The notes below the pieces were generated by a model. The model saw nothing but the letters and a program-made list of their open reading frames with translations, had not been told where the DNA came from and ran no database searches. Shown here one piece after another: positions 56,133-64,000 of a DNA stretch of 64,000 nt. Each line of letters starts with the position of its first letter. The first letter of the stretch is position 1. This stretch comes from Eucommia ulmoides (taxonomy: Eukaryota > Streptophyta > Magnoliopsida > Garryales > Eucommiaceae): positions 11,299,001 to 11,363,000 of the forward strand of contig CM028340.1 in NCBI GenBank assembly GCA_016647705.1, written 5' to 3'. The position numbers and the translations under genes are program-made.

Positions 56133-57300
56133 ATGGCTCACCCGATAGGCACACTAATTCAGGGACAATCTATGCATCAACCACCTTTGTTTGCAGGAGA
56201 AAATTACTCATTCTGGAAGGACATAATGATTGCATTCCTTCAGGCCACCAATTATGATGTGTGGCTAGCTATTGAGGACAATACATTTGTCCCTATGGAA
56301 AATAGAGTAGCCAAGAAGAAAGAGCAGCTGACTACTTCAGACAAACAGAAACTTTTGGTTAATTCTCAAGCTATTAATATTATGTTTTGTTATTTAGGTG
56401 CTAACGAATATTTTAGGGTTTCAAGTTGTGGATCGGCGAAAGAAATATGGGACAAATTATAAATCACCCTCGAAGGGACAAATCAGGTGAAACAGTCAAA
56501 GATCAATGCCTTAGTCTGTCAATTCAAACTATTCAGAATGGATGAAGCAGAGTCCATTCAAGAAATGTACACAAGATTCAATAATATTTGCAACAACCTG
56601 AATCAACTCGGAAAACCCTGCGCTACAGAGGATAAAATTCGAAAGATCTTGAGATTGTTAACTAAAGTGTAGGAGCCGAATGTGACTGCAATTGAGGAAG
56701 CAAATGATCTTATGAAGTATGCTATTAATAACCTCATCGGCAACCTAATGACACATGAGACGGCTATTCGAGGATATGAGGACGATACGTGAAATATAAA
56801 AAAGAATTCCTTGACATTGAAAATTTAGAAAATGGAGGAAGATGATGACAGTGATGATATTAGTCTTAATAGTGAGCAAGAAAAAAATGTGGCACTTCTC
56901 ACAAAGAATTTTGGAAGAATGACTTGACGAACATTTTGGGGAAAGATGAATTTTAACATAACTAATATAGAATGTTACAACTATCACAAGACTGGACACT
57001 TCTAAACTGGTTTCCCTGAACCAAAGAAAGATAATGAAAAAAGAAAAGAAAAAAAGGGAGAAGAAAAAAAGAAAGAAGAACAGGAAGAAATCGATGAAAG
57101 CAACCTGGGATGATTCTGAATCGAGTAACTTGGAAAAATCAGACAGTGAAGGATCATCCATGCTTGCTTTAATGGCCATTGGAGATAAGGTACCTCTATG
57201 TTCTAGTTCTTATCCTTCAGATTTTGGTGACTCATTCGATGTTTATCAAGAACTAACTTATGATTATAAAAACTAGTGTTCTAAAATTAATGCCCTGTAA
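56133..57300 (+). pseudogene. Copia B gag, broken
   Basis: Starts ATG 56133 (MAHPIGTLIQG, PPLFAGENYSFWKDIM, TNYDVWLAIEDN). It is open to a stop at 56460, then continues in frame-related pieces (ALVCQFKLFRMDEAESIQEMYTR; NLIGNLMTHE). The knuckle reads CYNYHKTGHF and then a stop, with Tyr in place of the second Cys as in the complete element. After the Lys/Glu-rich tail the frame moves to the one starting 57034 (KKSMKATWDDSESSNLEKSDSEG, MLALMAIGD). At least seven stops. Not functional. Confidence 0.85.
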
Positions 57301-58128
57301 AGTACAATTAACCCATTAAACAAGCAAATGATGGACTATGAATCTAAAAACATTGAATTGAAATTCAAGATGTCGGATTTACATTCAATAGTTCTCAAAT
57401 TCACAGGTGGTGAGAACAATTTAAAAATGCTTTTGGGAAGTTCATGAGGTATCTTTGATAAAGCTAGTATTGGGTTTCAGAAAAACCTTAAACAAAAATG
57501 TTTTCATAAATTATTTTTTGAAACCAGGGATCTTGTTAGATGTTTTAAGTAAAATATTGTGGGGCATACTATTCGTAGATATTTTTCTAAAGTTTCAAAC
57601 TGCAGATAAGTTTGGGTTCCTAAAGGAACTAAAATTATCCCGACTAACAAGATCAGACCCACGTGAGGTGCTCCTTGCAGGTTATTTTGAAAGCATCGGT
57701 AGACAAGGACAAATGGTTCTTGGACAATGGTTGTTCTCAAGAGATAACGAGAGATAAATCGAAATTTACATATTTGACACCTAAATATAGAGGTCATCTA
57801 ACATTTGGAGACAACGTTAAGAGTAAAATTATCGGTATAGGTAATATCGGTAGTGGTACTATTGGTATTAAAGATGTTTTACTCGTAGATGGTCTTAAAC
57901 ATAACCTGATTAATATTAGCCAATTATGTGACAAAGGTTATAATGTTATTTTTTATCATGATAAATGCATAATTAAAAATGGGCATAATAGTAGCATCTT
58001 ACTTGTTGCGTCACATTTTAAGAATGTGTATACATATTCCTTTAATGATTTTACTTCTCAAATTTTATCATGTTTAAATGCTTTATCTGAAAATAGTTCG
58101 TTATGGCATAGGAAACTTGGACATGCTA
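57301..58128 (+). pseudogene. Copia B pol start: protease and pre-integrase, broken
   Basis: Follows gag with a worn coiled-coil part (MMDYESKNIELKFK). The frame from 57663 contains DKDKWFLDNGCSQEI: the protease Asp-Ser-Gly is Asp-Asn-Gly, so the protease is dead. Then [51 protein letters not shown] and LWHRKLGHAS, the zinc-binding start of integrase. The Athila-type element interrupts it at 58133, right after HAS. Confidence 0.88.
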
Positions 58129-58133
58129 GTATG

Positions 58134-59310
58134 TGGTGGTGCATACTATAGTAATATTATATTGAGATGTTTAGGTAAAAAATTGCCTAGGGATTAACTT
58201 TGTTTACAAAAACGTGTTTGGTCTCATTTTAGTTTATGTTAAGGGCGTTTGATCTATCAGACAATCTCAGTTCGTAAACTCACTCACCACCTCTCCCGAG
58301 TGTAAGACGAGTGAATACGTGACTTGGCATCAACAAAGAAATCCCCCTCAATGTCTTAACGATGCTAGGTCACGTGAGTCTCGCCCCAACGTCATTGATT
58401 GCACATTTTTCAACTCCCTCCCGGGTTATTGAATCGTCGCGTTGTGTTCAACCTAGTCCAAATTCGGGGTTACCTCTCCCGAGTGACAAACCCCGTATTT
58501 TCAATATATCTATCTAAGCATATAATCATGACAATACGATAAACAAATTCAAAATAGCGAAGAACACCCATTAACGAAACACAAACTCAAACAAAAAATA
58601 TTTTTTATAAATATTATTAATCCCTAAGACAATCCATGTTTAGCTAACGGACATAATCGTATATACAATAAATAACGAGATAAACATGCTCAAACAATAA
58701 TCATAATTCAAGAGATTAAGAAAGGAACGAGAGAAACTAGCCGTAGTCCGAAAATTTGTCGCTAAGAATGTTCTAAGATCGCTTCTCTTTCTTCGCTTTG
58801 TGTTTTTTTGCTTAGGATTTGCTTTATCTCCCCAAAATCCTCTCAAAATATGCTCTAAGGAGCTATATGGCCGAAAATTAGGGAAGATGAAGGATTAAAT
58901 AGAACAAAATATCCTAAAATATCAAAATAATATCTAAATCTAGTGCAGAGTGACCACCGCGGTGGTGGATTCACCGCCTCGATGGTGGGCATATCCGTAG
59001 TGTGTTCGCCGCAACAGTGGAGGAAGCGGTGGGCGTAAGGACCTTTCTGCAGTTTCACTGCCACAGTAGTGGATATCAGCGCTGTGGCGGTAAGTTTATA
59101 GCAACTTTAGTCTCCTCTATGCATATTCACCACCGCGACGGTGAGCTACTTTTCATAATATTGTCTCCATGCTTGTTTTCCTACCGTTCTTGATTCGATT
59201 TGATCGTTATTGATCGGTTCATGCTTTTTCACCTCAAACACCTGATTTATACAAAAACACATAAAAACATATTAAAGGTTTGGAAATAGATAGGTAAATT
59301 ATACCTATCA
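58134..59310 (-). repeat. 3' LTR of the gag-bearing Athila-type element, with internal deletion
   Basis: Starts TGGTGGTGCATACTATAG. Compared with the other LTR (TGGTAGTAGCGCATA at 62060, then about 190 bp, then AACTATAGTAATATT at 62264) the segment between GCATA and CTATAG is missing. The deleted part holds the conserved CACCGCAAGTGTACGGG block. Ends TACCTATCA. Confidence 0.88.
58945..59140. repeat. CGCGG/GCGG motif cluster, 3' LTR
   Basis: Sites: GACCACCGCGGTGGTGG (17-base near-palindrome), TTCACCGCCTCGATGGTGG, TTCGCCGCAACAGTGG, CTGCCACAGTAGTGG, AGCGCTGTGGCGG and TTCACCACCGCGACGGTG. Confidence 0.8.
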
Positions 59311-60880
59311 AATACCCCCAAACTCGAAATTTTATTAGTCCTCAAACAAAACACCCACACAATACAAGAAAATATAAAAACTAATTACGAAAGTAAAAAC
59401 TAAAAACGAAAAATACAAAAAACAAAAATGTGTAAGTTTTGATTATCATCTACCGGTCAAATGATTTTCCCTCATCGGCTCCCAATCCTATCAAGTTCAA
59501 GCATAAAAACACACATGTGGTGTTCTAGAATTTTAACGTTCAATAATAGTAAGCGTAATTCTAGATCATGTTAAAGTGTGTGTGATTAAAACTCAAATAT
59601 ACAACTATCTGTTGATTAGATGGGATTATCCCTCAATAAAGTCCATGAATTAAACCATTAAGGTATAGGGAATCCATACGCCTGACCCGGGTTCTATTCT
59701 CCACTAATGTAGACTCGGAGATTTAAAAAGATCATTAGGTCTTGGTTCGGTTAAGGAACATGGCCAAGGGTAAATTGGAAGAGAAAACGAGTTAATGTTG
59801 TTAACTTAACATTACCCAAGGCACATCGCTTGGCACACTCACACTCAAAACCCTACAGTTAAATTGGAAACAACCCTAAACAATATATTAAGACAGACGT
59901 ACTCCTTTATCAAAAAGAAACGAAAATTGTACTATATGTACATAGTTTTTTTTTTTTTTTTTTTTTCCAAACAAACAACACAACCCCAAACTTGTTTGAT
60001 TTGTACAATTTAAGGGGTGTGTGAAATGTGAACGAAAAATGACAAGTGAGTACTCCAATATAGAACCAATTAATAGCTCATCCAAAACCCAACCGCTCAC
60101 ATCAAGTAGCATAACGAATGCTAACTTGATTCACTCACATTGTGTCTTTGGTTTTGCGATATAAGTTGGAAAACATTTAGTTGGCTATGGTATTAATTAA
60201 GTGTTCACAATTGAAACGGCTATTAGGTTTTGACAGGGTAACGAGAGATAATGATATATCAAGGTAAGCTTAAAAAGCTCAAGCGACAAAATGACTGCCT
60301 AAATCATATTTCCTGAACAACCTCGCCTAGGATTTTTCTTTGAATTTCCCCCAAATCAAGTTCTAGAATCCCTATTGTCATGAATTTGAGTGAAGGATAA
60401 TCTTTTTAAAATCAATTAGATAATGTTATATTGAGTTTACATACTCGTGCATTTAGGATTTACAATAACTTTTACTAAAACGATATGCCAAGCACACAAA
60501 ACACACATGAATGAGCTTTACGCTCAACCTCAATAAACAATCAGGGGACATATTCATCACCGGGTAATGGCCCAGATGACGTCAAAACTCAGTACATGAC
60601 AATAACTATCCTAAACAAACATGCACATGATAAAAACAGTAAAACATAAACTACAACTAAAATATATACTAAAATATACTACACATTACCACCAACTTAA
60701 CACAGGTAATACCCAAATCGACCCGTCAGCGATCCCAATGATAGTATATAGCATGATAATGAAGACGGGGATTTAAAACACGTACCTAGGAGGTAAAAGA
60801 ATCTCGCCTCCGACTCAAGTCGACAAAGATGGATCTAACTTAATTTTTTCCTTGGGTTGCATCCCAAGAAACGCTTGGTT
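59311..60880 (-). other. 3' non-coding part of the gag-bearing Athila-type element
   Basis: Minus strand, polypurine tract GAGTTTGGGGGTATT next to the LTR. Closely collinear with 12182-13740 of the non-autonomous element (for example CAAAACACCCACACAATACA, GATTATCATCTACCGG, TTGGGTTGCATCCCAAGAA) although the LTRs belong to different subfamilies. No ORF. Confidence 0.8.
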
Positions 60881-61339
60881 TAAGGTCGTCAGCCTGATAC
60901 ACCGAAGTACTCGTTAAAGAATGGCTTCCACCCGTAGTATGTGTCAAATAACACCACGTACAGGTCTTGATTTAATACCCCCTCAAGACTGGTGAGATAA
61001 GGCTCTGAATGGATTGATCCTTTAACATCACACCTCACCGGCTCATGTACTTGGTGGGCATGAAAGGACGTTGCTAAAGGTGGCGAAGGACAAGTGAGCC
61101 ATATTAGATCCTCGTAGATGTGATCGTATTAGATCGACTGCGGCATCACGAGCTGGAATTCAAACAGTGAAAATTCACAACAATTAATATATGAATTTTC
61201 ATCGTCGCTCTACACTTGGGTTCTCTCTTCTTAAGCTTCATCAAAAAATTCTCCCAAGATCCCCCCACTTGTTTCTGGTTCCTCCTAGTGGCTTTCACGA
61301 TTGGATTTGGCTTTTCGGCTCTTAGTGCCACCTTCTTTA

Positions 61340-61870
61340 TCTCAGCCTCAACAAAGCAGATAAGCTAACCGATTTGCGTCTGCAAAGACGTTACGGTCGC
61401 ATCAATGTTGGCGTAGAGCATCTCGATATAATCAAGATGATCCTCGTGCTCATTGATCTGGTCATGCGTCTCTCTCAAGAATCTCTAAGTTTCTCCCATA
61501 ATTGTAGCGAACATGTCTTCTAAAGTAGGGAAAGACTCATCATCTTGATCCAAAATGTCAATCGATGGTGTCGTAGTATTGAAACTCTGATAATCAATGG
61601 CTTCCATGTCTTCCAGTAACCAATAGGCTTCGTCTGCGGTTAGTTGGTCAAAAGAGATGGTACCATTCCCTCTTTCAATCCATATTTTGGTTGCGACTTG
61701 TAACTCATTGAGGAAGTTCAGTAGTTAACACTCCCTCGGAAAACGATGGTTTGGAAATCGGAATAGCAATTCCTTGTAACGATCCCAAGCACTATAAAAT
61801 GGCTTGGAATCTTGTTGAAAGAATTGCATCAATACTGGCCGATCTAAGATCTCCAAGTACCCTACAAGAG
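61340..61870 (-). pseudogene. Athila-type gag relic
   Basis: On the minus strand from about 61860 downwards one frame reads LEILDRPVLMQFFQQDSKPF, then YSAWDRYKELLFRFPNHRFP, a stop, then LLNFLNELQVATKIWIERGN, GTISFDQLTADEAYWLLEDM and DILDQDDESFPTLEDMF. The FYSAWDRYKELL...PNH pattern and the TADEAYWLLEDM pattern are those of Athila gag proteins. Two stops (TAA after RPREC near 61723 and TAG near 61490) and missing ends make it dead. Further on, a KPNPIVKATRRNQK stretch (61146-61331) may be its C-terminal part. Protein function in life: capsid of the retroelement particle. Confidence 0.75.
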
Positions 61871-61973
61871 AAATAAAAATGAAATTACAAAACAAAAATT
61901 ATACACAAAATAAATGCCTAAAGTAAAATCGGGTCATTTACTCACAATATCTATAATAATCTAAAAAACCAAT

Positions 61974-62053
61974 CCCCAGAAACGACGCCAAAAACTTGGT
62001 GGGGATTGCCGGAAGCGGAATACGACAACTCACAATCCCCGGTAACAGGACCA
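61974..62053 (-). other. Two tRNA-Asp type PBS motifs about 60 bp apart
   Basis: Read on the minus strand: TGGTCCTGTTACCGGGG at 62053-62037 next to the LTR and TGGCGTCGTTTCTGGGG at 61990-61974 further in. Both are preceded by CCAAGTTTT. Each has two to four mismatches to the tRNA-Asp complement. Confidence 0.7.
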
Positions 62054-62059
62054 AAAACT

Positions 62060-63464
62060 TGGTAGTAGCGCATAATTAACGCACGCCACGCTCACCGCAA
62101 GTGTACGGGTCAAGTTTTAATATAGATCGGGAGAGTAAGGGTATCGTGTTCACAGGGAATGATTGAGATTATTATCGAATACCGCGATTATCATAACTTA
62201 ATTTTATCTAGGCAGCATAAATGGAGTTTATAATTAATTAATATTAATACTAAGTTGATTAAATTAACTATAGTAATATTATATTGAGATGTTTAGGAAA
62301 CAAATTGCCTAGGGATTAACTTTGTTTACAAAAACGTGTTTGGTCTCGTTTTAGTTTATGTTAACGGCGTTCAACCTATCCGACAATCTCAGTTTGTAAA
62401 ATCACTCGCCAACTCTCCTAAGTGTAAGACGAGTGAATACGTGATTTTCCGTCAATGAATAAATCCCCCACAACGTCTTAACGACGCTCGGTCACGTGAG
62501 TCTCGTCCCAACGTCATTGATTGTACACTTTCCAACTCTCTCCCGTGTTATTGGATCGTCGTGTTGTGTTTAACCTAGTCCGAATTGGGGGTTATCTCTC
62601 TCGAGTGTCAAACCCCGTATTCTTAATATATCTATCTAAGCATATAATTATGACAATACGATAAGCACAATAAAAAATAGCGAGGAACACCCATTAACGA
62701 AACATAAACTCAAACAAACAATATTTTTTATAAATATTATTAATCCTTAAGACAATTCATGTTTAGCTAACAGTCATAACCATATATACAATGAATAATG
62801 AGCTAAACATGCTCAAATAATCCTAAGTTAAGAGATAAAGAAATAAACGAGAGAAACTAGTCATAGTCCGAAGATTTCTCGCTAAGAACATTGCATGATC
62901 ACTTCTTCTTCTTCGCTTTGTGTTCTTCTCTTTAGGACTTTCTTGAGCTCCCCAAAACTCTCTCAAAATATGCTCTAAAGAGCTATATGGCCGAAAATGA
63001 AGGAGGGGGAAGGATTAAATAGAACAAAATATCCTAAAATATCAAAATAATATCTAAATCTTGTGTACAATGACCGTAACGGTGGTGGGCATGTCGGCAA
63101 TGTGTTCACCGCAGTAATGGAGGAAGCGGTGGGCATAGGGACCTTTCTACAATTTTACGGCCGCGACGGGGATATCACTGCTGTGGTAGTGAGTTTACAG
63201 CAACTTTAGGCTCTTCTCTGCATATTCACCGCTGCGGAGGTGGTCTGGACGCCACGGCGGTGGGCTACTTTTCAGAGTATTGCCTCCATCCTTGTTTTCC
63301 CACCGTTCTTGATCCAATTTAATCGTTATTGATCTGTTTTCATGCTTTTTCACCTCAAACACCTGATTTATACAAAAATATACAAAAACATATTAAAACA
63401 TAATAAATGTACTCGAAAACTAACCATTTCGGTTTGAAAATAGGTAGGTAAATTATACCTATCA
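62060..63464 (-). repeat. 5' LTR of the gag-bearing Athila-type element
   Basis: 1405 bp, plus strand TGGTAGTAGCGC to ATACCTATCA. It keeps the CACCGCAAGTGTACGGGTC block lost from the other LTR. Motif cluster at 63065-63255 (GACCGTAACGGTGGTGG, TTCACCGCAGTAATGG, ACGGCCGCGACGG, TTCACCGCTGCGGAGGTGG, GACGCCACGGCGGTGG). Confidence 0.9.
63065..63255. repeat. Dyad motif cluster, 5' LTR
   Basis: Counterpart of 58945-59140; sites again follow (T/G)(T/A)C(A/C)CCGC-core-GCGGTGG, with cores that differ between the two LTRs of the same element. Confidence 0.8.
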
Positions 63465-63469
63465 GTATG

Positions 63470-64000
63470 GAATTGTTATCTGATTTATCAAAGAAAAGTC
63501 TCGTACGTGGCCAATCTGCATTAAAATTTATGAAAGATAAAGTATGTGATACATATTAGTTAGGCAAGCAGTCTAGATCATCATTTAAGAAAAAGATATA
63601 CACGTCGACGTCTAGATGTCTTAAAATATTGCATCTTGATTTATTTGGTCCGAATGCCATTGCTAGTTTAGGAGATAAATTCTATGCATTCGTGATTGTT
63701 GATGATCATTCTAGATTTAATTGGGTGTTTTTTCTTACTAAAAAGAGTGAAGTTGCTTCTATTTTCTCTAACTTTTGTAAATATATTCAAAATGAGAAGC
63801 AATGTTTAATTATCAATATCCGTAGTGATAGAGACAAATAGTTCAAAAATGATGAGGTAATTAACTATTGTGATGAGCATGGATATGCTTACAAATTTTC
63901 TGAACCAATTTCACCACAACAAAATAGTGTTATAGAGAAGAAAAACATAATGCTTTAAGAAATGGCCAAAACGATGTTAAATGAAAATCATTTACCTACT
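63470..64000 (+). pseudogene. Copia B integrase, continued, cut by the window end
   Basis: Resumes after the Athila-type element: MELLSDLSKKSLV, then a zinc-binding CDTY (the second Cys is Tyr) with a stop, then LHLDLFGPNAIASLGDKFYA, VIVDDHSRFNWVFFLTKKSE and a QNEKQCLIINIRSD segment, with SPQQNSVIEKKNIML near 63920. The DDE acidic residues D (LDLF) and D (RSDRD) are visible; the third, E of IEKKN, is present. Stops at 63558 and 63839 among others. Dead. Confidence 0.88.

Larger units (their letters stand above)
58134..63464 (-). mobile_element. Gag-bearing Athila-type element, GTATG target duplication
   Basis: 5.3-kb minus-strand element inside copia B. GTATG flanks it (58129-58133 and 63465-63469). 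LTRs: 58134-59310 (3' LTR, with an internal deletion) and 62060-63464 (5' LTR, 1405 bp). A polypurine tract is at 59311-59326, two PBS-like copies at 61974-61990 and 62037-62053, and a broken gag at 61340-61870. No RT or integrase was found, so it is non-autonomous or deleted. The removal of the insert restores a collinear copia integrase (HAS then MELLSDLSKKSLV). Confidence 0.92.
53643..64000 (+). mobile_element. Copia B element, 5' part, split by an Athila-type element and cut by the window end
   Basis: LTR 53643-56074, PBS 56077-56088, gag from 56133, pol start to 58128, then (after the insert 58134-63464) integrase from 63470 to the window end. It sits inside the copia D LTR. Same lineage as the complete element at 41080, but more broken. 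The 3' part and its LTR are outside the window, so the target duplication (expected AGGTG, 53638-53642) cannot be checked. Confidence 0.88.

Noticed and set aside
1..64000. tRNA, rRNA or organelle-derived segments
   Set aside because: I looked for tRNA A/B box pairs with a cloverleaf and for rRNA core words and saw none; the tRNA-like words are retroelement PBS sites.

Overview
The window is nuclear DNA of a flowering plant, most likely a eudicot. It is AT-rich, its two cellular genes are of plant-specific types (an E-class PLS pentatricopeptide-repeat gene and a DUF630/DUF632 gene, both with GT-AG introns), and it is packed with nested plant LTR retrotransposons of the Ty1/copia, chromovirus and Athila-type Ty3/gypsy kinds. 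No species can be named from sequence alone.

Layout. (1) 1-22560 is a nest of retroelements. A chromovirus pol relic (22014-22560) was hit by copia element A, whose left part lies outside the window. Copia A keeps a decayed pol (5224-7083) and a 3' LTR now split into three pieces (7350-7788, 9180-10563, 21605-22013). Into copia A went a minus-strand Ty3/gypsy element (gag 1-660, PBS 966-977, 5' LTR 983-5223), itself hit by a minus-strand copia solo LTR (2608-4717) inside a TA microsatellite; an Athila-type solo LTR (7789-9179, target duplication GTTGA); and a non-autonomous Athila-type element (10564-21604, target duplication CTTTA). That last element carries a forward relative that has only one LTR (14110-20130) and a dead ORF. 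(2) 22561-37882 is the genic island. The minus-strand DUF630/DUF632 gene (23986-26470) and the plus-strand PPR gene (30100-33277) are divergent, about 3.6 kb apart start to start. MITE-like and other short DNA elements lie between and beyond them, and a diverged tandem duplication lies at about 35036-37005. (3) 37883-64000 is a second nest: an LTR-like fragment with a 181-bp tandem repeat, an inverted copia LTR (39645-50563) split by a complete copia element (41080-50318, target duplication AAGAG), a copia LTR fragment (52081-53642), and copia B (53643 to the window end), which is split by a gag-bearing Athila-type element (58134-63464, target duplication GTATG).

The two cellular genes look intact: exons join in frame at canonical splice sites. 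The PPR protein is probably imported into mitochondria or plastids and acts on organellar RNA. The DUF630/DUF632 protein carries an N-terminal acylation signal and is probably membrane-attached. Nothing suggests that they work together. Every retroelement ORF is broken, mainly by stops that fit C-to-T or G-to-A change.

The most interesting structure is outside the genes. Athila-type and copia-type LTRs each carry a local cluster of short dyad-symmetric motifs. The Athila-type relatives keep the cluster and its symmetry while the palindrome core differs between subfamilies (CCTAGG against CTGCAG or CGCGG). Also notable are repeated PBS motifs in two Athila-type elements, the precise one-LTR structure at 14110-20130, and a shared 3' internal segment joined to different coding cassettes.
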